From positions 1-24,430 of the IMG/VR virus record IMGVR_UViG_3300030107_001142: a DNA stretch of 24,430 nucleotides. One strand, given 5' to 3'. Each line of letters starts with the position of its first letter. Position 1 is the first letter of the stretch. The DNA comes from a virus. Below are positions 17,389-22,919 of this stretch, piece after piece. Both the position numbers and the translations under genes were made by a program. Under the pieces are notes generated by a model. It saw only the letters and a program-made list of their open reading frames with translations. It did not search any database and was not told the origin of the DNA.

Positions 17389-17756
17389 TGCTACCAATAG
17401 GAACACTTTTAAATATAGGTGGTAAATTAGTTGGTGGATATATGAATCGTAGAAGAGCTATATCTGACCAAAAACATAAAGTAGCTTTAGAAGAAATTAG
17501 AACAGGAAATGAAAGAGCTAAAAGAAATGGCTCATTATTTCTTGATTTAGTTCTTGGTGCTTTTATTTTAGCACCATTAGGGATTCTAGCGTATGGAACA
17601 TTTTGGGGAGACCCTGCGATGTTATCCAAAACTAGAGATTATTTTGACTTACTAAAAGAGATACCTGAAGTATATTTATACTTAATCTTTATAGTAGTCG
17701 GGGGTAACTATGGAATTTCTGTCACGAATCTATTATCGGGTAAAAAGTTTAAATAA
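17388..17756 (+). CDS. Holin-like membrane protein
   Basis: A 122-residue protein with an N-terminal Gly-rich stretch (LLNIGGKLVGGY), a positively charged segment (residues 20-45), then hydrophobic spans at about 49-68 (LFLDLVLGAFILAPLGILAY) and 92-112 (EVYLYLIFIVVGGNYGISV). An FWGDPAMLS-type connector sits between the spans. This resembles the gene-transfer-agent/phage holin families in which a short loop with Asp-Pro precedes a final span ending in Gly-Tyr/Phe-Gly. It lies directly after the fibre genes, where T7 has its holin gene 17.5. Function is inferred from topology and position. Confidence 0.6.
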   Translation: MLPIGTLLNIGGKLVGGYMNRRRAISDQKHKVALEEIRTGNERAKRNGSLFLDLVLGAFILAPLGILAYGTFWGDPAMLSKTRDYFDLLKEIPEVYLYLIFIVVGGNYGISVTNLLSGKKFK

Positions 17757-17979
17757 CTTTTGGAACGTATACTTAGGTAGCACTATAGCAATTATTTGTA
17801 TGGTTGCCTTTGTACTTTTAACTGGTTGTCAAAATGTTTGTCCTGATAAGACGACAGTTACATATGGCGTAACTGAGACAGATTCTTTAGATAAAGATAA
17901 CGATAAACACCAAGAGAAAAAAACTATTAGTCAATCTTGGAAATGGGGGAAAAAACATTGTAAAGATGAAAGACATTAA
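17710..17979 (+). CDS. Small lipoprotein, candidate outer-membrane spanin
   Basis: An 89-residue protein with a hydrophobic N-terminal segment (about residues 23-38) ending in a lipobox, VLLTGC, so Cys40 would be lipidated. The mature part is about 50 residues, highly charged (DSLDKDNDKHQEKK) and has no further membrane span. The gene starts inside the end of the holin-like gene, overlapping by 47 bases in another frame, and GGGGG precedes the ATG. Small lipoproteins overlapping lysis genes are typical of Rz1-type outer spanins, but the mature part is not Pro-rich as in classic Rz1. The lipoprotein call is good; the spanin role is a guess. Confidence 0.6.
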   Translation: MEFLSRIYYRVKSLNNFWNVYLGSTIAIICMVAFVLLTGCQNVCPDKTTVTYGVTETDSLDKDNDKHQEKKTISQSWKWGKKHCKDERH

Positions 17980-18175
17980 TGAATTAAACTTAGAAGTTGA
18001 AAGAGTACGAGGCGATATTAACCTTATTAAACAATCTGTAGACACTATTAAAGATAATCATTTAGTACACTTAGAAAAAAAAGTGGCTGGAATTAATAGA
18101 GTTTTATGGACAGTTGGTATATTAATATTTACTCAATTAGTCATTACTATTAAGACTTTACTTATGACACAATAA
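17966..18175 (+). CDS. Coiled-coil protein with C-terminal membrane anchor (XhlA-like layout)
   Basis: A 69-residue protein: a heptad-patterned helix (about residues 5-45, NELNLEVERVRGDINLIKQS onward, ending HLEKKVAG) followed by one C-terminal membrane span (about 47-66, VLWTVGILIFTQLVITIKTL). This is the layout of haemolysin XhlA-type accessory lysis proteins. It overlaps the lipoprotein gene by 14 bases. Involvement in lysis is inferred from layout and context. Confidence 0.6.
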   Translation: MKDINELNLEVERVRGDINLIKQSVDTIKDNHLVHLEKKVAGINRVLWTVGILIFTQLVITIKTLLMTQ

Positions 18176-18176
18176 T

Positions 18177-18578
18177 ATGAAAAAAGATAGAATAGACGTA
18201 TCGGATAAAACGGCAATTTCTATGCCGATGCGTAATTTAATAGGAATAATCTCAGCAGTGGCAGTTGGCGTGTACGCATTTTTTGGCATACAAGAGACTC
18301 TAAACAAGCATAGTACGACTTTAGAGTTAATGGAAAAAGACTTAAATCAAAATACAGAATTTAGAATCAAATACCCTCGTGGAGAACTTGGTCAATCAAG
18401 TGGAGAAGCGGAATTATTTATGCTCGTGGAGCATATGTCAGGATTAATTGAGTCTATGGAAGAAGAATTAAAAAATATGAGAAATAATAAAATTAATATT
18501 GATTTCTTAAAAGAACAAGTTTTAAAACTACAAACAGATGTAGAAAAATTAATTAGAAACGGGAACGGAGAACACTAA
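18177..18578 (+). CDS. Membrane-anchored coiled-coil protein, function unknown
   Basis: A 133-residue protein with a short cytoplasmic N-terminus (MKKDRIDVSDKTAISMPMRN), one membrane span at about 21-40 (LIGIISAVAVGVYAFFGIQE), then a long helical, heptad-patterned domain to the C-terminus. A conspicuous segment, FRIKYPRGELGQSSGEAELF (about 62-81), interrupts the coil. The N-in anchor with a periplasmic coiled coil is compatible with an inner-membrane spanin, but no family is assigned. It begins two bases after the upstream stop, and its own stop overlaps the next start (TAATG). Confidence 0.62.
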   Translation: MKKDRIDVSDKTAISMPMRNLIGIISAVAVGVYAFFGIQETLNKHSTTLELMEKDLNQNTEFRIKYPRGELGQSSGEAELFMLVEHMSGLIESMEEELKNMRNNKINIDFLKEQVLKLQTDVEKLIRNGNGEH

Positions 18579-18793
18579 TGATAGAAATGGTATTTGCACT
18601 TTTACTCCTACAAGACCATAAAATTATAGAACATCGTTACCACGAGTCATTATCAAAATGTCTCAAGGCTAAGCGTTACGCTATGAAGGACAAAAGTACC
18701 AAAGATAGAGTTGTATATAAATGTATTCAATCTAAAGCAAACGTAGAAGTTTATATGGGGGAGAAGAAGATTACTTCTTTAATATTAGAATAA
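18578..18793 (+). CDS. Small exported protein with two cysteines, function unknown
   Basis: A 71-residue protein with a short hydrophobic start (MIEMVFALLLLQ) that could act as a signal, followed by a basic, probably helical domain with two Cys (KCLKAKRYA and VYKCIQSK). Spacing and surrounding residues recall the protein encoded at 19108-19389 (DCYKKGYYA and FYSCVSK), suggesting two divergent copies of a small disulfide-bonded secreted protein. The upstream neighbour overlaps by one base. No function can be given. Confidence 0.6.
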   Translation: MIEMVFALLLLQDHKIIEHRYHESLSKCLKAKRYAMKDKSTKDRVVYKCIQSKANVEVYMGEKKITSLILE

Positions 18794-18794
18794 T

Positions 18795-19115
18795 ATGAAT
18801 GGAATGAAATTTAATGCCGCTTTGATTTTTGCGGTTATACTACAAGCTATAGGATTAGTGTGGTATGTTAGTAAAATTGATAGTAAAGTTAATATACTTT
18901 ATGAAAAATATGCTGAAGATAGTAAAACTGAAGTAGTTGAAAATCAGGTTCGTATGAAACTTGATATAGAAAATTTATTAAAAGATGTTGAAGAAATTAA
19001 AAAAGAATTAAAGAAATCTCTTAAAAAAGACAAAAAAATTATGAAGCAACACGAAGATATATTTAAGTTGCTTAAAAAGAAAAAGAAAGTAGATAGTGGA
19101 TATAGTTATGAGTAA
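18795..19115 (+). CDS. Inner-membrane-anchored coiled-coil protein, candidate i-spanin (Rz-like)
   Basis: A 106-residue protein with one N-terminal membrane span (about residues 7-25, NAALIFAVILQAIGLVWYV) and then an almost uninterrupted charged coiled coil (about 30-98: MKLDIENLLKDVEEIKKELK, then Lys-rich repeats). This is the architecture of Rz-type inner-membrane spanins. The following small gene overlaps it by eight bases. T7 places Rz/Rz1 (18.5/18.7) between the terminase genes; here the candidate lies just before them. Spanin function is inferred from architecture only. Confidence 0.6.
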   Translation: MNGMKFNAALIFAVILQAIGLVWYVSKIDSKVNILYEKYAEDSKTEVVENQVRMKLDIENLLKDVEEIKKELKKSLKKDKKIMKQHEDIFKLLKKKKKVDSGYSYE

Positions 19116-19389
19116 GATTTTACTCGTAATTACTTTCTGCTCTAATTTAGGTTGTCTACCCCCAATGACGAATGAGAAATGGGTGTTTACAAATGAAAAT
19201 GATTGTTATAAAAAAGGATATTACGCTATTGCAGAAATTGCTGAAACTTATATGGACACTGTAGGTGTTCAAGAGTTTAAAGCGATGCAAGTTAGAATGT
19301 TTTATAGCTGTGTATCAAAAGACCAATGGGATAAGGAAATGAAACCAGTAGAGGAAGGAAAGCCGTCAGTATTTGAGCAAAATGCTTAA
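19108..19389 (+). CDS. Small secreted Cys-containing protein, function unknown
   Basis: A 93-residue protein starting MSKILLVITFCSNLGCLPPM, a short signal-like hydrophobic segment with a possible but imperfect lipobox (NLGC). The mature part has aromatic and acidic helices and Cys residues in NENDCYKKGYYA and FYSCVSK. I chose the ATG at 19108, which overlaps the upstream stop (ATGAGTAA) and follows GTGGA; an in-frame GTG at 19096 would add four residues. If lipidated it could be the outer-membrane partner of the coiled-coil protein just upstream, but the lipobox is weak. Confidence 0.6.
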   Translation: MSKILLVITFCSNLGCLPPMTNEKWVFTNENDCYKKGYYAIAEIAETYMDTVGVQEFKAMQVRMFYSCVSKDQWDKEMKPVEEGKPSVFEQNA

Positions 19390-19392
19390 TAT

Positions 19393-19569
19393 ATGCAAAA
19401 ATTAAAACCTTTAATTTACGCATTTTTCTTTTTTTATTTTGTTACTTATTGTACTGTAAACAAACTTACAAAAAAGGAGTCTTCTTATGATTATGAGCAT
19501 AATAAGATTTATACACCGAATTACAACAAGAATAAATATGTGGGCTTACAAAAAGGAAGTATATCATAG
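19393..19569 (+). CDS. Small hydrophobic-N-terminus protein, function unknown
   Basis: A 58-residue ORF beginning three bases after the previous stop. Residues 6-20 (PLIYAFFFFYFVTYC) form a hydrophobic signal or anchor ending at Cys20, followed by a Lys/Tyr/Asn-rich polar tail. VTYC is a poor lipobox. It continues the chain of closely packed small membrane genes. A second, well-signalled small ORF (19487) overlaps its 3' half in another frame. Confidence 0.45.
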   Translation: MQKLKPLIYAFFFFYFVTYCTVNKLTKKESSYDYEHNKIYTPNYNKNKYVGLQKGSIS

Positions 19570-19597
19570 ATATTACAAACACCGAGAGAAGAAATAA
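19487..19597 (+). CDS. Small basic protein, function unknown
   Basis: A 36-residue ORF, MIMSIIRFIHRITTRINMWA followed by a Lys/Tyr/Arg-rich end. It has one of the best ribosome-binding sites in the window (AAAAAGGAG, seven bases before ATG), overlaps the 58-residue ORF in another frame, and its TAA overlaps the ATG of the next small gene (TAATG). These signals argue that it is translated, perhaps mainly to couple the downstream genes. No family recognised. Confidence 0.5.
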   Translation: MIMSIIRFIHRITTRINMWAYKKEVYHRYYKHREKK

Positions 19598-19725
19598 TGG
19601 CAAAAGCACCAAAGTGGGGAGAGAATAATTATGTTAGAGACAAGCCCAAAAAAAGAAAAGGAAGACACGCAAAGTCTCCAAACAAAAGCGTCACAAGAAA
19701 AAAATACAGAGGGCAAGGACGTTAG
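19597..19725 (+). CDS. Small basic conserved-type phage protein ending KKYRGQGR
   Basis: A 42-residue, strongly basic protein: MAKAPKWGENNYVRDKPKKR at the start, then KGRHAKSPNKSVTRKKYRGQGR as the last part. Short proteins with a Lys/Arg-rich body and a KKYRGQG-type end are familiar next to structural and terminase genes of marine phages; the role is unknown, with nucleic-acid binding likely from the charge. It overlaps the previous ORF by one base and overlaps the start of the small terminase gene in another frame by 95 bases. Confidence 0.62.
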   Translation: MAKAPKWGENNYVRDKPKKRKGRHAKSPNKSVTRKKYRGQGR

Positions 19726-19918
19726 GATAGAAAAAATTATAGAAGAATTACCTGAATTATTAGTTAAACACGCATACCAAAAATTAAAATCAGGACAAGA
19801 GCTAACTGCTTCAGAAATGAAAGTATGTTTAGAAGTTTGTAAAACTTATAGCTCTGAAAAATTAGGTGCAAAACCTGATAACATTCTTGAGAAAGTACCT
19901 TTTGACACAAATGGATAA
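19631..19918 (+). CDS. Terminase small subunit (DNA maturase A, T7 gp18-like)
   Basis: Recognises concatemeric phage DNA for packaging, together with the large subunit encoded next. The 95-residue protein (T7 gp18 has 89) has a polar Lys/Glu/Gln-rich N-terminal third and a conserved-type C-terminal half: ELLVKHAYQKLKSGQELTAS, EMKVCLEVCKTY, then DNILEKVPFD. The LTASEMKV helix-start and the short hydrophobic tail before the stop match T7-type maturase A. GGGGAGAG precedes the ATG. The end overlaps the large terminase start by eight bases (ATGGATAA), indicating coupled translation. Confidence 0.82.
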   Translation: MLETSPKKEKEDTQSLQTKASQEKNTEGKDVRIEKIIEELPELLVKHAYQKLKSGQELTASEMKVCLEVCKTYSSEKLGAKPDNILEKVPFDTNG

Positions 19919-21551
19919 TCGCTTAAAAAATTTTAAGAATTTTTTGTATTTATGTTGGAAGTTTCTTAACCTACCTAACCCAACTCCCATACAATATGAT
20001 ATAGCAGACTATCTACAGTCAAAAGAGCGTAGATTAGTTATAGAAGCCTTCAGAGGCGTTGGTAAATCTTGGATTACGTCAGCATTTGTCTGTCATCAAC
20101 TTTTACTAAATCCTCAAAGGAATATATTGGTAGTTTCAGCTTCTAAAAACAGAGCTGATGACTTTAGTACCTTTACTCAAAGACTAATCAATGAAATGCC
20201 AATATTACAACATCTAATTCCTAGAGATGACCAAAGACATTCTAAGATTAGTTTTGATGTAGCTCCTGCTATAGCATCTCACGCACCTAGTGTGAAATCT
20301 ATGGGTATTACAGGACAGCTTACAGGTTCTCGTGCAGATTTAATTATTGCCGATGACGTAGAATCAGCAAATAACTCACAGACACAATTAATGAGAGACA
20401 GATTAAGTGAAACTGTGAAAGAATTTGATGCGATTATTAAACCCGAAGTGGGTCGTATCATATTCTTAGGAACACCTCAAACTGAAATGAGTTTATATAA
20501 CACATTAGAGGAAAGAGGTTATAAGACAAAAATATGGACAGCGTTATATCCAACTAAAGAACAAACTATTGGTTATGGTAATAAGTTATCTTCTATTATT
20601 TCTAATATTACTGATAAAGAAGGTGAACCTACTGACCCTGATAGATTTGATGGTATAGATTTGTTAGAGCGTTTGTCTTCATATGGACGTTCAGGATTTA
20701 ACTTACAGTTTATGTTAGACACTACAATGTCTGACGCTAATAGGTATCCCTTAAAGCTCAACGATTTAATTGTAGCTTCAGGTTGTACTACTTGGAATAA
20801 AGCTCCTGCTCAAATTCAGTGGGCTTCAGGTACACAACAGATTAAAGGGATAGACCCTGATATACCTAATGTAGGATTAAAGGGTGATTATTACGTTGCT
20901 CCTTTACACATATCTGACGAATACGCAGATTTTGAAGGGGTAGCTATGTCTATAGACCCTGCGGGTCGTGGGGAAGACAAAACAGCGTATGCGGTGCTTA
21001 AAATGCTTCACGGAGTGCTTTATTTGACCGATATAGGAGCTTTAGATGGTGGTTACTCAGATGCTACCTTAGAAGAGCTTTCAGCTATAGCTAAACGTAA
21101 CAAAGTGAATAACGTGGTCATTGAATCTAACTTTGGTGATGGTATGGCTACAGCGTTATTAAAGCCTGTTATGGCTAGAATACACCCTTGCCAAATTGAA
21201 GAGGTAAGGCATAATATACAAAAAGAGAAAAGAATTATAGATACCTTAGAGCCTATTATGAATACTCATAGGCTAGTGGTAGACGAGAATACGATTAAAG
21301 AAGACTTCAAGTTAGAACCTAATCATCAACTGTTTAGGCAACTAACGAGAATAACAAGAGATAAAGGTGCGTTAAGACACGATGACCAAATTGACGCATT
21401 AGCTATTGCGGCTAATTACTGGGTTGAGAGAATGGACAGAGACCAAACTTTATCTTATCAACAACATAAAGACGAACTAATCAATAAAGACTTAGAAAGG
21501 TTTATGGAGCACACAGTAGGTAGACAACCTAGACGGGATAGGTTCATTTAA
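19911..21551 (+). CDS. Terminase large subunit (DNA maturase B, T7 gp19-like)
   Basis: ATP-driven packaging motor and nuclease. The protein has 546 residues from the ATG at 19911 (T7 gp19 has 586). Motifs, numbered from this start: Walker A FRGVGKS (47-53), FDVAPA and SVKSMGITGQLTGSRADLII (127-146), Walker B IIADDVE (145-151), coupling motif LGTPQTE (186-192), nuclease acidic sites in SIDPAGRGED (348-357), VIESNFGDG (403-411) and HDDQIDAL (490-497). All align readily with T7 gp19. I prefer ATG 19911, which overlaps the small-subunit stop, to the in-frame GTG at 19866, because T7-type large subunits start shortly before the LYLCWKFLNLP segment. Confidence 0.96.
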   Translation: MDNRLKNFKNFLYLCWKFLNLPNPTPIQYDIADYLQSKERRLVIEAFRGVGKSWITSAFVCHQLLLNPQRNILVVSASKNRADDFSTFTQRLINEMPILQHLIPRDDQRHSKISFDVAPAIASHAPSVKSMGITGQLTGSRADLIIADDVESANNSQTQLMRDRLSETVKEFDAIIKPEVGRIIFLGTPQTEMSLYNTLEERGYKTKIWTALYPTKEQTIGYGNKLSSIISNITDKEGEPTDPDRFDGIDLLERLSSYGRSGFNLQFMLDTTMSDANRYPLKLNDLIVASGCTTWNKAPAQIQWASGTQQIKGIDPDIPNVGLKGDYYVAPLHISDEYADFEGVAMSIDPAGRGEDKTAYAVLKMLHGVLYLTDIGALDGGYSDATLEELSAIAKRNKVNNVVIESNFGDGMATALLKPVMARIHPCQIEEVRHNIQKEKRIIDTLEPIMNTHRLVVDENTIKEDFKLEPNHQLFRQLTRITRDKGALRHDDQIDALAIAANYWVERMDRDQTLSYQQHKDELINKDLERFMEHTVGRQPRRDRFI

Positions 21552-21570
21552 GTACCCGTATTAGGGAAGA
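21545..21570 (+). promoter_or_regulatory. Candidate phage RNA polymerase promoter after terminase
   Basis: AGTACCCGTATTAGGGAAGA begins at the last base of the terminase stop codon. It is the second copy of the element at 11621 and contains ACCCGTA, close to the Syn5 promoter core GCACCCGTAA. A start at the GGG (about 21564) would give a transcript beginning GGGAAGA with a hairpin 17 bases later, covering the Cys-rich ORF and endolysin. Confidence 0.58.
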
Positions 21571-21580
21571 CAAAGGTTAA

Positions 21581-21596
21581 AGCTATTACTATAGCT
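21581..21596 (+). other. 5' mRNA hairpin downstream of candidate promoter
   Basis: AGCTAT-TACT-ATAGCT is a perfect six-pair stem with a four-base loop, lying about 17 bases after the predicted transcription start and before the Cys-rich ORF. Late T7 transcripts carry short 5' hairpins that stabilise mRNA; this could play the same part. Confidence 0.5.
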
Positions 21597-21631
21597 GTTT
21601 ACTTACTCACTCTTCTTATGAATATAGAATT

Positions 21632-21760
21632 ATGGAGAAATGTGAAAATTGTGGACACGAGTGCCACTGCGACAAAGAGACTCATCAAGATGATTGCTGT
21701 GGGTCTTGTAACTGCGATACTACTAGGGACAACGATAGGACATACGAAAACAATGGATAA
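21632..21760 (+). CDS. Tiny Cys/His-rich, probably zinc-binding protein
   Basis: A 42-residue ORF whose first 28 residues hold eight Cys and three His: C4xxC7, H9, C11HC13, H18, C22C23, C26xC28 (MEKCENCGHECHC at the start). Such clustering is very unlikely by chance and fits a small zinc-binding domain like the short zinc-ribbon proteins of marine phages. No clear ribosome-binding site is seen; the candidate promoter lies about 70 bases upstream. The stop overlaps the endolysin ATG as ATGGATAA, exactly as at the terminase junction. The same DNA read in another frame gives a hydrophobic N-terminal extension of the endolysin, so only one of the two readings may be real. Confidence 0.68.
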   Translation: MEKCENCGHECHCDKETHQDDCCGSCNCDTTRDNDRTYENNG

Positions 21761-22232
21761 TACTGAAATAGAATATTTAAAAAAGAGAATTAAAAAACAC
21801 GAAGGTTATAGAGAACTTCCTTATAATCTTGAATATAAGACAACAGATGGAAAAGTAGTAAAAGAAAACTTCTCTACAGCAGGTTATGGTCACGTCATTC
21901 AAGAAGGAGAAGTAGAACCTGAAGGTGGTTACACTAAGGCATATTGGGAAGGTGTCTTTGAGAAAGACTTTAAGAACGCTCACGATGGAGCTTTAAAACT
22001 GTTAGGAGACAGTAATGTCCACCCTACAGCAGTAGGTATAGTAACGGAAATGATATACCAAATGGGATATAATGGTGTCTCTAAGTTTACAAATACCTTA
22101 AAATTAATTAAAGATGGTAGATACCAAGACGCTAGTATAGAAATGTTGGACTCAAAGTGGGCTCAACAGACTGAAGGCAGAGCTATAGACTTGTCTAAAA
22201 TAATGAAAAGCCTAGAAGCTAATATTCAGTAG
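21753..22232 (+). CDS. Endolysin (T4-type lysozyme/GH24-like muramidase)
   Basis: Cuts peptidoglycan at the end of infection. From the ATG at 21753 the product is 159 residues, similar to T4 lysozyme (164). The N-terminal helix leads to the catalytic region KKHEGYRELPY with Glu17 as general acid, then FSTAGYGH (40-47) with Thr42. The C-terminal lobe ends SKWAQQTEGRAIDLSKIM, typical of the family. The second catalytic residue, Asp20 in T4, has no obvious equivalent: the following residues are PYNLEY. Marine phage lysozymes often show this variation. In-frame ATGs at 21618 and 21690 would add a membrane segment (MIAVGLVTAILLGTTIGH), but that stretch overlaps the Cys-rich ORF and the ATGGATAA junction favours 21753. 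Confidence 0.85.
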   Translation: MDNTEIEYLKKRIKKHEGYRELPYNLEYKTTDGKVVKENFSTAGYGHVIQEGEVEPEGGYTKAYWEGVFEKDFKNAHDGALKLLGDSNVHPTAVGIVTEMIYQMGYNGVSKFTNTLKLIKDGRYQDASIEMLDSKWAQQTEGRAIDLSKIMKSLEANIQ

Positions 22233-22245
22233 AAAAATTTGAGTA

Positions 22246-22410
22246 GGTATCACGCTTACGGCGAGAGCCACGCTCCCCCGTGCACCGCACAAAAATCTTA
22301 AAAATTGGGGATAACCCCGCTTCAATATGGGAAGCCCGAACCTATATAGAGCTCAAGCGTAGCAATAGGCACTCCGCAGGGGATATATAAAGCCAATCAG
22401 GGTAGCTTTC
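22246..22410 (+). ncRNA. GC-rich structured non-coding stretch after endolysin
   Basis: No credible ORF, but many short perfect helices in a region far richer in GC than its surroundings: GGC-GAGA-GCC (22260-22269), GTGC-ACC-GCAC (22280-22290), GGGG-ATAA-CCCC (22307-22318), GCTTC/GAAGC (22319-22335), CCTAT/ATAGG (22341-22369), and CTCC-GCA-GGGG (22372-22382) closed by GGC/GCC (22368-22370 with 22392-22394). The last motif, followed by ATATATA, recurs inside the hammerhead insert at 23451-23469. The CCTAT/ATAGG and GGC/GCC helices share bases and would be alternatives. Either a structured RNA or the 3' end of the lysis mRNA; I do not recognise a known family. Confidence 0.55.
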
Positions 22411-22431
22411 AGCTTCTATTTTGTTTTTTCG
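22390..22431 (+). terminator. Possible terminator after structured stretch
   Basis: AAAGC (22390-22394) pairs with GCTTT (22404-22408), and AGCT-TTC-AGCT is an overlapping alternative (22404-22414). Both are followed by TTCTATTTTGTTTTTT. The stems are short, so this is weak. Confidence 0.35.
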
Positions 22432-22637
22432 TTTGTGTGAGCTAGTCTGTTTTTTTCGTTTAGCTTTTTAAATATCCATAGCAACACATCAAGACAGACA
22501 AACAGACAAACAATAAATATGTACTCTTCAATCAATGTAGTATTGTCTTTAAGTCCTTCTCTTCCTTTTATCATCGCATAAATTAAAATTATAAAATAAC
22601 TACAAAAGATATATTTTAATAATTTAATCATAATCAT
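22416..22637 (-). CDS. Possible minus-strand small membrane protein
   Basis: A 73-residue ORF on the strand opposite all other genes: MIMIKLLKYIFCSYFIILIY at the start, a charged loop (KGREGLKDNTT), a second hydrophobic span (about 41-58, IFIVCLFVCLDVLLWIF) and a Lys/Asn-rich tail. AAAGAAGGA lies 11 bases before the ATG on that strand. The two-span layout and charge distribution look like a real protein. Against it, T7-like genomes rarely have minus-strand genes, and AT-rich sequence readily yields hydrophobic ORFs. The repeat GACAGACAAACAGACAAAC on the plus strand accounts for the CLFVCL part. Confidence 0.42.
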   Translation of the reverse strand: MIMIKLLKYIFCSYFIILIYAMIKGREGLKDNTTLIEEYIFIVCLFVCLDVLLWIFKKLNEKNRLAHTNEKTK

Positions 22638-22662
22638 TTCTTTTTAATTCCTTCTTTATTAA

Positions 22663-22720
22663 TTCAGTTATAAGTAAGTAAGTTATATAATAGCTGTATT
22701 TACCTTTTATTCTCTATAAT
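22663..22720 (+). promoter_or_regulatory. Possible host-type promoter region
   Basis: TATAAT at 22686-22691 has TTCAGT (22663-22668) 17 bases upstream, a weak -35. A second TATAAT lies at 22715-22720 without a visible -35. Both are between the minus-strand ORF and the first small plus-strand ORFs, where early host-polymerase promoters would be expected. The surrounding stretch 22638-22761 holds no other feature I can support. Confidence 0.35.
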
Positions 22721-22761
22721 GGGAACTTTAATCAAATAAGAACAAAAGGAGTACATAAGGT

Positions 22762-22803
22762 ATGTGTTTCACGCATAGCTGTTATGCAAAAATAACATTG
22801 TAA
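22762..22803 (+). CDS. Possible 13-residue leader peptide
   Basis: The short ORF MCFTHSCYAKITL has AAAAGGAG 10 bases upstream and a second AAGG closer to the ATG. Its coding sequence contains the hairpin GCATA-GCTGT-TATGC (about 22773-22787), which competes with an overlapping GTTAT/ATAAC helix. A translated leader controlling a downstream structure is conceivable; it may also be nothing. Confidence 0.3.
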   Translation: MCFTHSCYAKITL

Positions 22804-22867
22804 TATAGAATTGATTAATATATAACTTTTATATGTTCAGTAATTTAAATGAATAAATTAATAGTTG

Positions 22868-22918
22868 CTTGATTTTATCAAGTTAGGTCTCAACTAGATT
22901 TAAGTAGTTTTTTTTGCT
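22868..22918 (+). terminator. Possible weak terminator with T-run
   Basis: A perfect CTTGA-TTTTA-TCAAG hairpin at about 22868-22882 is followed by AACTA...TAGTT (about 22892-22909), which runs into an unbroken stretch of T ending near 22915. The second stem is short and AT-only, so termination would rely on the T-run. Confidence 0.4.
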
Positions 22919-22919
22919 T

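Noticed and set aside
22246-22410. tRNA or tmRNA gene in the GC-rich stretch
   Set aside because: No GGTTCGA-type T-arm or cloverleaf with an acceptor stem could be formed by eye.
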